Source of the DNA: Oscillospiraceae bacterium
Lineage (GTDB): Bacteria > Bacillota > Clostridia > Oscillospirales > JAAYXM01
Length of the DNA: 61,867 nucleotides
Direction of reading: 5' to 3'
Assembly (NCBI GenBank): GCA_017439555.1
Contig: JAFSIZ010000134.1
Location: 1 to 61,867, forward strand
This document shows positions 25,199 through 33,849 of this stretch, in pieces. The number at the start of each line of letters is the position of its first letter. Within the stretch, counting starts at the first letter, position 1. The notes under the pieces were generated by a model that had not been told where the DNA came from, did not search any database, and worked only from the letters and a program-made list of their open reading frames with translations. Made by a program: the position numbers and the translations under genes.

Positions 25199-26213
25199 AG
25201 AATGTAATATGACACCCCCGGCTAAACCGGGGGTGAAAAACGTTAAATTAAGACAATTGTATGAGGGGCAGTCTTTGAGGATTTTCTGGTGTATGGTGAT
25301 AGTGTGTATTATCTGCTATACGTCTGATTTTCTGCGCCTTCCCCTTGAGTTTATACGCCCTCAAAATGAGGCTGAAGCGCAGGCGGGAGAGGTTTCCGCA
25401 TTCAGGGAAAAGCTTGATAAGGTTCTCGCCGCGCAATCGCGGCAAGACGGAAAAAGCTATGTTATCGATGAACGGTATTATGATGAAAACATCGCAACAG
25501 CATTTATAAGCGTGATGCACGAAATAGATGCTTCTGAGATAAGAGAAGTGCACATCGGCAACTTTTTTAAAGATTTGTTTGTTTTTGTCTCTGATGAAAA
25601 TGCAATAAATCTCATTCAGAAGGATGAATTTACGCTTCTGGAGGAATGTGAGGATAAGACGAAGATGAATCGGCTCGATTATCTGCTACTTGGGCTTTCA
25701 AATGATGAAATTATGAAAAAGAGCCGAGGCTTCTATATTTCACAGAACAATCCGGAATATAAGAATATTCCTTATGGAAGCTCAAATCTCAGTTTGTCAG
25801 GATGCGGGCCTGTGTCGCTTACGGTTGCTATGAACTATGCCGCAGGGCAGAGAGTTACATATCTTGAAGGCGTGGTCAACTGGGCAAATGAAAACGATAT
25901 GTATGAAAAAAACTCCGGAACGAGATGGTCGCTCATACGCAATTATCCGCCGTATATGGGGATGAAATGCGATGAGCTGTATATAAGAAATGTCGAAAAG
26001 CTCAGAGAGGTGCTCAGCGAGGACGGAGTTGTTATTGCAAGTATGGGGGAAGGCAACTTTACGGATAACGGCCACTTCATTGTACTTACAGGGATTTCCG
26101 GTGACGAGGTTTCTGTTATCGATTGTGCAAGCATATACAGAAGCCTGAAAAAATGGGATATAGAGATTATTTTTGAAGAGGCAAACAACTATTTCTGGAA
26201 AATATATAACTGA
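25089..26213 (+). CDS. Membrane-anchored C39-like cysteine peptidase
   Basis: This 374-aa protein begins inside the tail of the previous gene; ATG 25089 is chosen because AAGGG lies about 9 nt upstream, giving a 110-nt overlap. ATG 25209 after the overlap is a weaker alternative. A Lys-rich cytoplasmic N-terminus is followed by one membrane helix (about 65-84) and an extracellular part. Residues about 220-374 match the papain-like peptidase C39_2 fold with Cys239 in SGCGPVSL, His329 in GHFIVLTG and Asp345 in VIDCAS. It could process surface or secreted proteins such as its neighbours. The catalytic triad appears intact. Confidence 0.8.
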   Translation: MSKKRTKKKRLKTAEATPMVETQAQPPQEPGKAEKTEECNMTPPAKPGVKNVKLRQLYEGQSLRIFWCMVIVCIICYTSDFLRLPLEFIRPQNEAEAQAGEVSAFREKLDKVLAAQSRQDGKSYVIDERYYDENIATAFISVMHEIDASEIREVHIGNFFKDLFVFVSDENAINLIQKDEFTLLEECEDKTKMNRLDYLLLGLSNDEIMKKSRGFYISQNNPEYKNIPYGSSNLSLSGCGPVSLTVAMNYAAGQRVTYLEGVVNWANENDMYEKNSGTRWSLIRNYPPYMGMKCDELYIRNVEKLREVLSEDGVVIASMGEGNFTDNGHFIVLTGISGDEVSVIDCASIYRSLKKWDIEIIFEEANNYFWKIYN

Positions 26214-26251
26214 CATAAAATTTGCTTTCATTTGATAGTGAGGGATGTAGT

Positions 26252-28018
26252 ATGGATAATCAATATATGTGGCTGTATCACAATCTTGACAGATACAGAT
26301 ACAACACGGAGCAGGCAAAAAAGCTGCACGACGATTTCAAAAGAGAGGCTGCAGATGCGGAGAGCAAAGGCTCAGTGACAGACGAGCTTGTTGGTTACTA
26401 CAACCAATTTGTGAATTTGTTCAACAACAACGTTGCGGTATATCACAGTGCGCTTGTAGTCGGTGATATAGAAACAAACGAGCTTGATTGCTATTTTATA
26501 GACACGGGCAGAGGCTATGTTCCTTCCGGGTATTACAAAGAAGGAAGAGCTGTCGAGTGTGTCATTCATTTTGGAAAGAAGAACGAAAGCGAATATACGT
26601 TTGCCGGGGAGACCAAGAAAAACACGATTAATAGTCTTGAACGCAAGAAAGCGACCATGCAGAAGAAACAGGAAAAACACGCGGGGGCAAAGAAACCGGG
26701 ATATGTCCGTGCTGTTGTTTATGCAATTGCCTGTGCATTCCTTCTCTGGACAAGCTTTGTATTTTTCAGAATAACGGATTTGCCAAATGTCATAAAAAAT
26801 ATTTTCCGTCCGGCAGATATGATGGATCTGCTCGGGCAAAATGCCGGGATTATTCCGATTCTGAAAGCGTGGCCTTCGTTCTGGATTCTGGTTATTCTGA
26901 TTGTTCACATAATACTCGTGATAAATATATTGAAAAATATAAAGTCGCTGATATATGAATTTTCGATGGCACGAAAAATGCACACTGCAAAGAAATTCGG
27001 AAAGTATATCAAGCAATGTCAAGAAAGAATAGAAAGCTCTTTCGACAAATACACGGAAGAACTCAGGGGAACAATTGAAGATAGGGTCAGAAAGGGAGAA
27101 AGCCTCACGATAAGGCAGAATAGCATTGCATATTCGATGAAAAAGCTCCATAAGCAAAGGGAAACGGCAAACGAATATTTTGACAGCCCACACGACAAGC
27201 TTCGCGGAATAAAAAGCAACGGCGCGATTGTCTGGATGATTTTGCTTGCGATGCTTACGATGTTTTTTTATAACACGGGTGACGAAAAATCATCGATGAC
27301 GATTTTTAATGACCTTCACTGTGCTATCGCAGCAAAGACCGATATAATGTTTTTGAGAAGTAAAAAGCTTGTTCAGGTGATGTATGACGATTGCACGTTA
27401 TACAGCTTGCCTGTTTCGAGCGCAGCGAAAAACGAGACGCTTCCGATCTGGACGAAGCTTGAGGTTGTTGACAGCATAGACGGCTGGAGAAAGGTAAGAA
27501 AGATAACCGAGGATAAGGTGATATCCGGATGGGTACATTCTGATATGCTCTGCCCATACAACGCTGTTACATATGATGCTTTCAAGAAAATCAAAGTTGA
27601 GAATATAACTTCAACTTCAAACTTTGTTGAGAATGGATTTACATATTGGCCGGGCTATGCAATCGACTCTGACCGTGCAACATCCTGGAGGACGGAATAT
27701 GGAAAGGGAGAGAAACTTTTCCTGACATTCTCCGAACCTGCATCAATACGTGTAATTCAGATTTTCCCCGGCAACTCACACAGTCCGCAGGCATTTGCGA
27801 AGAACAACAGAATAAAAAAAGCGAGAATAAAGTTTGCCGGTGCATCGAGCGTTGTATATGAATTTGATGATACATTCAACGAAAAATACCAGTCAATATG
27901 GCTCAATAAGCCGGTTGTGACAGACAGCATGGAAATAGAAATTCTGTCTGTTTATGATGAATATTCATTTACGGATGATCTCTGCGTCGGTGAAATTCAT
28001 ATATACGGAGACAAATAA
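26252..28018 (+). CDS. Membrane protein with SH3-like and glycan-binding (discoidin-type) domains
   Basis: This 588-aa protein starts at ATG 26252 with GAGGG 7 nt upstream. The N-terminal 140 residues are soluble and helical. Three membrane helices follow (about 150-172, 208-230, 324-342), with a charged coiled-coil-like cytoplasmic section between the second and third. Outside, residues 355-440 form an SH3-like domain (LRSKKLVQVMYDDCTLYSLP, WRKVRKI, GWVHSDML). Residues 447-588 form a discoidin/NADase-type glycan-binding domain (AIDSDRATSWRTEYGKGEKL, FPGNSHSPQAFAKNNRIKKA). Such modules bind cell-wall or host glycans. It is probably the adhesive or wall-docking component of the operon. Confidence 0.8.
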   Translation: MDNQYMWLYHNLDRYRYNTEQAKKLHDDFKREAADAESKGSVTDELVGYYNQFVNLFNNNVAVYHSALVVGDIETNELDCYFIDTGRGYVPSGYYKEGRAVECVIHFGKKNESEYTFAGETKKNTINSLERKKATMQKKQEKHAGAKKPGYVRAVVYAIACAFLLWTSFVFFRITDLPNVIKNIFRPADMMDLLGQNAGIIPILKAWPSFWILVILIVHIILVINILKNIKSLIYEFSMARKMHTAKKFGKYIKQCQERIESSFDKYTEELRGTIEDRVRKGESLTIRQNSIAYSMKKLHKQRETANEYFDSPHDKLRGIKSNGAIVWMILLAMLTMFFYNTGDEKSSMTIFNDLHCAIAAKTDIMFLRSKKLVQVMYDDCTLYSLPVSSAAKNETLPIWTKLEVVDSIDGWRKVRKITEDKVISGWVHSDMLCPYNAVTYDAFKKIKVENITSTSNFVENGFTYWPGYAIDSDRATSWRTEYGKGEKLFLTFSEPASIRVIQIFPGNSHSPQAFAKNNRIKKARIKFAGASSVVYEFDDTFNEKYQSIWLNKPVVTDSMEIEILSVYDEYSFTDDLCVGEIHIYGDK

Positions 28019-28036
28019 TATTGAGGAGAATAGGAT

Positions 28037-29104
28037 ATGAAACGCTTATCGGTTATTTTAATCTGCCTGCTTATATTTGCAGCGCTTGCGTCGTGTGGCT
28101 ATGAGCAACTGCCCGAGAGCGACGATGTTGCGCCGATAGAAACGCAGAAGGAGCCGGAGAAGAGCATAGAGGAACAGGGCCCCCTTCTTTCTGCTGAATT
28201 TGACACAAACACATTGAAAACCTCAGCTGTTGATTTTCGCGGCATAACCTTCAGTCTTGCAGACGGAAAGTTGGATGTTTCGGGATATGTTTCAGACGAG
28301 ACTCAGAAATATATTATGGTTAACTTAAACATGAGCGAAGAAGCAAAAATATATGCGCCTGTTATAGATGGGAAATTTCATATTGTGACAGATATTCTGC
28401 CTCTGGCTGATGAGATGCCTGTTGATATATATGCGGGAAAAGAAGAATTCGGTATGTATAGAAGTGTTATTCTGGATTTCGTAAGAATAATAAACGATGG
28501 CGGAGTATGGCGAATCAAGGAATCACCGGTATATAAGCAGAATATAGAGCTGTTCTGCAGAGAAAAGGATATGGAAGAAAGCCTTCTTGCGACAGATTGG
28601 ATACAATCGGATGACTCAAGAATAGCTGAGCTTTCAGATTCGATCACGGCAGGCTGCAGAACAGACTATGACAAGGCGAAGGCTGTTCACGATTGGCTGG
28701 CAGAAAACATTTATTATGATTTTGATGCTTTGGCTGCAGGCAGATATGATGAGTCTGATGCGCTGAGTGTACTTGAGAACAAGCGCGGTGTTTGCGAGGG
28801 CTTTGCAAACCTCGGTGCAGCGCTTCTCAGACATCAGGGTATACCGTGTGTTGTACAGGGTGGCTATGCTCTTGGTATCAGCACAGACAGAGTGTGGAAT
28901 GAAGCAAATGTGAATACGACAGAGAGTAACCACGCCTGGAACGAGGTGTATGTGGACGGGCGCTGGATATTGATGGATGCAACCTGGGATACAGACAATG
29001 AATACCGCAACGGAGCATATGAGCAGGGTGAGTTTATAGGAGATACCTATTTTGACACCGATCATGCTTTCTTTGCACTCAGCCATAAAGCGATGGATAA
29101 TTAA
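28037..29104 (+). CDS. Transglutaminase-fold lipoprotein
   Basis: This 355-aa protein carries a lipoprotein signal with lipobox Cys20 (LASC), so it is anchored to the outer face of the membrane. After a 30-residue acidic linker and a beta-rich domain (about 55-185), residues 205-340 form a transglutaminase-like domain with Cys253 (RGVCEGFANL), His299 (SNHAWNEVYV) and Asp314 (MDATWD) as catalytic triad. Bacterial members act as proteases, amidases or protein cross-linkers. Together with the cysteine peptidase encoded two genes upstream it gives the operon two papain-fold surface enzymes. The next gene follows after 15 nt. Confidence 0.85.
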   Translation: MKRLSVILICLLIFAALASCGYEQLPESDDVAPIETQKEPEKSIEEQGPLLSAEFDTNTLKTSAVDFRGITFSLADGKLDVSGYVSDETQKYIMVNLNMSEEAKIYAPVIDGKFHIVTDILPLADEMPVDIYAGKEEFGMYRSVILDFVRIINDGGVWRIKESPVYKQNIELFCREKDMEESLLATDWIQSDDSRIAELSDSITAGCRTDYDKAKAVHDWLAENIYYDFDALAAGRYDESDALSVLENKRGVCEGFANLGAALLRHQGIPCVVQGGYALGISTDRVWNEANVNTTESNHAWNEVYVDGRWILMDATWDTDNEYRNGAYEQGEFIGDTYFDTDHAFFALSHKAMDN

Positions 29105-29119
29105 GGGAGAGAAGGAAAG

Positions 29120-32100
29120 ATGGCATTGAACGAAACACAACGCATAAACTTGTTAAATCTTGATCTTGAGTTTGGTACAGGCATTTTTCCTAATAATACG
29201 CGTGTTCACAGCATAGATCAGCCGACTGTTATAATCGGTCTCGGCGGTCTTGGCTGCAGCACGGTCAATCAGCTAAAAAGGCAGATTATGAAAAGGGTTA
29301 ACAGAGATTATAACACTATAAGATTTCTTGCCATAGATTCGGATGAGAGAGATCTCAGACAACATGATGCCCTTAGTCCGGGAGAGGAGACTGTTTGCCT
29401 TTTTGATTTGTCAATTCCTGCACTGGCAGCTGCTCCTTGGGCAGTTCCTCCGCATATAAAAGCGTGGATGAACACCGAATATCGTCCTCAACTTAATGGT
29501 CAGGGGTGCGGCGCAATCCGCCAGAACGGCCGTTTTTCTCTTGCTGTTCCGGCGGTGTATGATAGAGTGAGAAGCAAGCTTCGCGATGTTATATGTTCGG
29601 CGAGAGATGTTGCTCCAGGTGGAGGAGTAAATGTGATACTGATTGCCGGTATTTCCGGCGGCACGGGAAGCGGAACATTCATCGATATGGCATATCTTGT
29701 GCAGGATGTTTTGTTGTGTGATATTGGTATGGCGAAAAGCTGCTTTGATATAAGGGCATATCTCTATATGCCCGATGTGCAGTATGCTATTCCGGGCGTT
29801 TGCCGGCCTGCGCTTGACAGAAATGCATATGCTGCGCTCAAAGAACTCGATTATTATATGAACATTCAAAAAAGCGGTGGAGTATACAAATGGCCGTTTG
29901 CTGAAGGTTCCGTAAAAAATTCCAGATATCAGGTTTTCGATTTCTGCACACTTGTTTCGGGAACAACCAATGCTGGTATAGGTAATAATACACGGGTGGT
30001 AGCTATAAATGCTGCGGTTGAAAGCATTATGGCAATTGTTTCAAAGGCGGAGTTTATAAGTGATGGGTTACCCAGGCCGCTGTATTCGTCTCTTCTTGAC
30101 TGCGTTGGGCATGCTGTCAACGTCTGGAGCGCGGATAATATAAACAGTCCCTTGTTTCCGGGCAGCGCAAACTATTGTTACAGCGTTCTGGGCTTTGGCA
30201 GCGCAAAGGTTCCCGTTGATGCCATTATGTCATATATGGCACATGAGATGTATAAGAAGATGCTTGATGAGTTATCGGACACAAAAGACCTCACGGCAAA
30301 CCTCATTTCAAATATCATGAATACTACAGGTGTTGGCGACGTTGAAACCATCATCCGCGCTGTAAAGGATGCTGCAGGATATACATATGCACCTTGCGAG
30401 CTTCCGAGAGGCGGAGACATCAGGCGTCTCCGCGGAACTTATACACAGTGGAAGATCGCTGCATATGACCATTATAAATCCTTCAAACAGCAACAGCAGT
30501 TCCATGCCGCGATTGACTATGTAACGGAGAATATCATCAGGGCGCTTGACAATAAGCTCGAGCTCGTTTTTGATGAATGCGGCCCATATTTTGCTGTCCG
30601 CGCAATAACTGCGAAAAAAGCTGATTGCGGTGTTGAAGGTATTCTTGAAAAGATCCACTCTTTGCGTGTTGAGATGTCACAGATAATCGAAGATAGAATC
30701 TTTAGCGGAATAATTCCGGCTCAGATAGAGGCGAAGGTTGATGCAGGTGCCACAGATATTGGCGGTCTCTTCGGCGTCAGCAATTATGAGCGTGACGCGT
30801 TTATGGCAAAAGCTCGTCAGAAGATGGAGATGTATACAATCGAGCTTGATGTTATGGAAGCTATGATTGAAAAGCTCAAGTTCGTAAGTGAAAATATCAT
30901 TGAGAAGAATAACAAAGTGTTCGATGTATACACAGATGTTTTTGATTATATTAAAGATATTCTTGCTAAGAACAGCGATTCGGTGCTTTGGAATATGAAT
31001 GGGCCTTGTGATAACATATTCAATGCTGTTGATATTGATGTGATGCACGGAAACGGGCAGAAACTCAAGCGGTGTGTTGATTCGTTCCTCACAGAACCGT
31101 TTGTCGAAGATTTCAAGTGCAATTTTATCGCGATGCTCCGTGATAGAAATAACAGACCTGCGTTTACTGATCAGATCGATGAATTTGATGCAGCTTTATG
31201 TGTTCAGAATATCTTTACCACATTGCTTGGTAACTATTATCAAGAAGCTCTTGAACGTTTCCTTATTACATATTATTCAAACAATCCGCAGATGAGTGAT
31301 AATAACTATCTTGATGCAGTTATGATGAATCAGGTGCAGAAAGATGCAGAGCTTACAAACGCGGCGACTGCTATATGTAATGAACTCAGCAATAGAGTAA
31401 GACCGCTTTGCGGCCTTACGACAAGTTTGAATACATTTACTCCGCCTCAAAGATATCTGGTTGTGCCGAAGAACCTTGTGCCGATATTCGGAAATGTTGC
31501 ACCGGGGATAATAGGTCCGTGTATTGTTGTTTGCGGAAAAGAACACGCTTTTTCGTTTGACTATATTGCTCATCATCCGGGTATTCCGCTTTATGCTATA
31601 AGCGGAATGGAAGCGATGGATGCGGCGTATTCCGAAGCAGTCGAAAGAGAAGACAGATGGCTTCATCTCAATGAAAACAGCGAGGATTTTGTGGGTCTTC
31701 CTGCCCCGTTTGTAAGCGAGATGTGGGAGCGTTCCGGATATGAATCGAGCGTTGAGCTTCGGAATCTGGACAAGGTAAAGCGCGTGGTTGATCGCCTTGA
31801 AGAGCTTGGTTATCTGAAGTATGACGGCGATGTGGGTAAGTCAAACCTGCGCGTGGAAGGATATTTTGAAATACAATTTTCGGAAGAAGAGGTTGAGACT
31901 ATGCGAGAGTTGTTGGCAACCGTGCGAAATGAAAATAAACCATATGCAGAGAAAATCGGTGATTTCTTGACGAGGGTAAATGCGGAAATAACAACGCTTC
32001 CGGTATCAATGCTTTGCGACTTTGGTCTGCGCTCAACATATGACAACAGATATATAATTGTGCGCAAAAACCCGACGTTGTTTAAGAAATTGCAATCGTT

Positions 32101-32137
32101 TTTGCAGGTGATTGAGTCCTTCATCGGGGCAAGATAA
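29120..32137 (+). CDS. Second tubulin-like GTPase, shorter C-terminus
   Basis: This 1005-aa protein has ribosome binding site GGGAGAGAAGG. It is a paralogue of the 1183-aa tubulin-like protein over its full length, with the same first loop (LGGLGC, residues 41-46) and T4 signature GGTGSG at 180-185. The block around residues 540-620 is nearly invariant between the two. It lacks about 175 C-terminal residues: the paralogue continues after the shared DNRYII-RKN segment, whereas this protein stops soon after TLFKKLQSFL. A +1 frame stays open for 39 codons from 32112 and could be a remnant of the missing part. With two paralogues in one operon a mixed, alpha/beta-like polymer is conceivable but unproven. 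Confidence 0.87.
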   Translation: MALNETQRINLLNLDLEFGTGIFPNNTRVHSIDQPTVIIGLGGLGCSTVNQLKRQIMKRVNRDYNTIRFLAIDSDERDLRQHDALSPGEETVCLFDLSIPALAAAPWAVPPHIKAWMNTEYRPQLNGQGCGAIRQNGRFSLAVPAVYDRVRSKLRDVICSARDVAPGGGVNVILIAGISGGTGSGTFIDMAYLVQDVLLCDIGMAKSCFDIRAYLYMPDVQYAIPGVCRPALDRNAYAALKELDYYMNIQKSGGVYKWPFAEGSVKNSRYQVFDFCTLVSGTTNAGIGNNTRVVAINAAVESIMAIVSKAEFISDGLPRPLYSSLLDCVGHAVNVWSADNINSPLFPGSANYCYSVLGFGSAKVPVDAIMSYMAHEMYKKMLDELSDTKDLTANLISNIMNTTGVGDVETIIRAVKDAAGYTYAPCELPRGGDIRRLRGTYTQWKIAAYDHYKSFKQQQQFHAAIDYVTENIIRALDNKLELVFDECGPYFAVRAITAKKADCGVEGILEKIHSLRVEMSQIIEDRIFSGIIPAQIEAKVDAGATDIGGLFGVSNYERDAFMAKARQKMEMYTIELDVMEAMIEKLKFVSENIIEKNNKVFDVYTDVFDYIKDILAKNSDSVLWNMNGPCDNIFNAVDIDVMHGNGQKLKRCVDSFLTEPFVEDFKCNFIAMLRDRNNRPAFTDQIDEFDAALCVQNIFTTLLGNYYQEALERFLITYYSNNPQMSDNNYLDAVMMNQVQKDAELTNAATAICNELSNRVRPLCGLTTSLNTFTPPQRYLVVPKNLVPIFGNVAPGIIGPCIVVCGKEHAFSFDYIAHHPGIPLYAISGMEAMDAAYSEAVEREDRWLHLNENSEDFVGLPAPFVSEMWERSGYESSVELRNLDKVKRVVDRLEELGYLKYDGDVGKSNLRVEGYFEIQFSEEEVETMRELLATVRNENKPYAEKIGDFLTRVNAEITTLPVSMLCDFGLRSTYDNRYIIVRKNPTLFKKLQSFLQVIESFIGAR
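30842..30880 (+). repeat. 39-bp exact match between the two tubulin-like genes, copy 2
   Basis: Identical to 14439-14477; encodes residues 575-587 of the second tubulin-like protein. Confidence 0.95.
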
Positions 32138-32230
32138 GAAAAAGATTGTAACAGCAGTAGAAATGATGCTCAATAAAACGAAGACGGGAACACCTGAGGT
32201 TGGAAGATTTATTGACAGCATAATTTGACG
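32112..32230 (+). pseudogene. Possible frameshifted remnant of the second tubulin-like gene
   Basis: In the +1 frame relative to the tubulin-like gene, 39 codons are open from 32112 to the TGA at 32229. The segment KKIVTAVEMMLNK and GRFIDSII loosely resembles the IDAIVETAMKGSGEE and ITTFANLI region of the longer paralogue at the matching position. There is no ribosome binding site for independent translation. Either a frameshift truncated the gene or this is chance. Confidence 0.3.
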
Positions 32231-32257
32231 AATTGAAATCCATAAGGGGGGAATAAA

Positions 32258-32965
32258 TTGTTTTCGAACAACGGAATAACAAAACTTGGAAGCACCATTG
32301 CGCAGCTTATGATTATTATATTGGTTCTCCCGAGCTTTGCCTGGATATTGAGCTTCATTCCGGGACAAGCGTTGACGGATTTTGTTGTCAACGTGCTTGA
32401 TGAGATAAGCATTTTTGAGGTTTGGATAAATATTCTCGCAAATGTGAACAAGCTTGGTGCTTCGCTTACTGTAAGCTACTTGCTGATAGAATGCATTTCA
32501 TCGTTTTTTGAAGTTGTCATAATCAGCCTGTGTGTACATCTTTTTCTCGAGCTTGGGACGATTGCCAAGGCAGCGCCTCCGAAAATCCTGTTCGGACTTT
32601 CGGGTGTTATTACGGGAAGTGTGATATTGACGATACTTCCGGATATAGACGGCAATCTTCTTGGCGGCTTGATTGCAAACATCGCAACCATTGTGATTAT
32701 GATATTAGGTATAAAGCTGATGTTCAGCGCGGTGTTCAAAGGTGGAATCAGTATTTTTTCACCGCTGAGGATAATTGCGATTCTTGCCGAGGGAGTATTC
32801 TCTGTTTTACTTATCGGTTATGTAGCAACGCTTTTGCTTATCACCGGAGGCGCGTTTGTAACTTTAGGAAGTGCAATAATTTCTGTTTTATCAATGATTG
32901 CAGGAGTGGCGTGCGGAGGATACATATGTTATATACTTGATTTGCTGGCTAAAGGGTATGCATAA
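32258..32965 (+). CDS. Polytopic membrane protein, last gene of the operon
   Basis: This 235-aa protein starts at TTG with AAGGGGGG 6 nt upstream. It has about six hydrophobic helices (near residues 13-33, 68-95, 108-125, 132-156, 168-195, 198-226) and almost no loops. No channel, transporter or enzyme signature is recognised. The TTG start may keep expression low relative to the tubulin-like proteins. Its place at the end of the operon and its compact membrane nature suggest a membrane platform or channel for the system. Confidence 0.75.
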   Translation: MFSNNGITKLGSTIAQLMIIILVLPSFAWILSFIPGQALTDFVVNVLDEISIFEVWINILANVNKLGASLTVSYLLIECISSFFEVVIISLCVHLFLELGTIAKAAPPKILFGLSGVITGSVILTILPDIDGNLLGGLIANIATIVIMILGIKLMFSAVFKGGISIFSPLRIIAILAEGVFSVLLIGYVATLLLITGGAFVTLGSAIISVLSMIAGVACGGYICYILDLLAKGYA

Positions 32966-32970
32966 TGAAA

Positions 32971-33003
32971 AATCGGAAGATGATATTCATCTTCCGATTT
33001 TTT
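32971..33003. terminator. Bidirectional terminator ending the vWA-tubulin operon
   Basis: A 13-bp perfect stem (32971-32983 and 32987-32999) with a 3-nt loop is flanked by A and T runs. It serves both the operon and the convergent phosphatase gene. Confidence 0.93.
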
Positions 33004-33702
33004 CTAAACATAATATTCTTCAAAATCTTCAAGGCGTATGCAGCCGAGCTTTTTCCCGAATACCGCGCCGCAATCGATGGCGAGGTGATTGTTTGCCTTA
33101 TATATTCTGCCGTCTGATGCGCTGTCTATCGTAAATGTCGGGGTATGACCTGTTATGAGATAGGAATCATCATAATATTTTTTGGAATAATCGCAGGGCT
33201 TCCATATCAGCTCATCCGGAGTATATGATTCGGCAGGGCGCGTCGGGCTGAAGTTATAAAGCCCGGCGTGCGCGAGAACAAAGCGCTTTTCACCGATTCG
33301 GATATCCTCACAGAGAGCAAATTCTTCGAAATATTCAAGCACACTTTCCCTCTCATCAATGCTGAGCGAGGAAAATTCCTTCTGTGTTGCAAAGCCGCCG
33401 TTTATGTGCCATTCGCGCATACGTACAAGCGCGTCGGCGTCGAGCTGTGTGGAATAGTTTTCTTCGGTTATTTCGGTGTTGAGGGTTCGGAGCATATTAT
33501 GTGCCATATAGTCGTGATTGCCGAGGAGCGGGATGACATTCCAACGGTATGACATATCAATGAGAACGCGAAGCCCCTCTTCGCCGCGGTCGACAACATC
33601 GCCGAGAACATAGAGTGTGTCCTCATCCTTGAGATCGATGAGCTCAAGCATACGCATATATTTATCGTAGCAGCCGTGAATATCAGACAAAACGTAGGTC
33701 AT
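33004..33702 (-). CDS. PPP-type metallophosphatase (serine/threonine phosphatase or diadenosine tetraphosphatase-like)
   Basis: This 232-aa protein has the full metallophosphoesterase signature: DIHGCY (residues 7-12), GDVVDRGEEG (about 34-43), LLGNHD (about 59-64) and later conserved His residues (VLAHAGLYNF, LITGHTPT). Two metal ions would be bound at these sites. This layout is shared by bacterial PPP phosphatases such as PrpA and by ApaH-type dinucleoside tetraphosphatases; sequence alone does not decide. GGAGGAG precedes the start. It is transcribed alone from its own promoter and converges on the vWA-tubulin operon. Confidence 0.88.
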   Translation of the reverse strand: MTYVLSDIHGCYDKYMRMLELIDLKDEDTLYVLGDVVDRGEEGLRVLIDMSYRWNVIPLLGNHDYMAHNMLRTLNTEITEENYSTQLDADALVRMREWHINGGFATQKEFSSLSIDERESVLEYFEEFALCEDIRIGEKRFVLAHAGLYNFSPTRPAESYTPDELIWKPCDYSKKYYDDSYLITGHTPTFTIDSASDGRIYKANNHLAIDCGAVFGKKLGCIRLEDFEEYYV

Positions 33703-33728
33703 ATTTCTCCTCCTGTATTTTTTTTGTA

Positions 33729-33757
33729 ATTATAGCATATTGCCAATGTCGAGACAA
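33729..33757 (-). promoter_or_regulatory. Promoter of the phosphatase gene
   Basis: On the minus strand TTGTCT (33752-33757) and TATAAT (33729-33734) are spaced by 17 bp. Confidence 0.75.
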
Positions 33758-33790
33758 CGCTTATTGAGCAGAGGAAATATATAGAAAGAA

Positions 33791-33825
33791 AACGGGACGG
33801 TTTAAAGAAAACCGTCCTGTTTTTC
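33791..33825 (-). terminator. Terminator of the serC-serA operon
   Basis: A 13-bp stem (33791-33803 and 33809-33821, one mismatch) is flanked by A/T runs and lies 25 nt after the serA stop on the minus strand. Confidence 0.85.
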
Positions 33826-33849
33826 TGTTTCAAAATTACATCCTGAATG

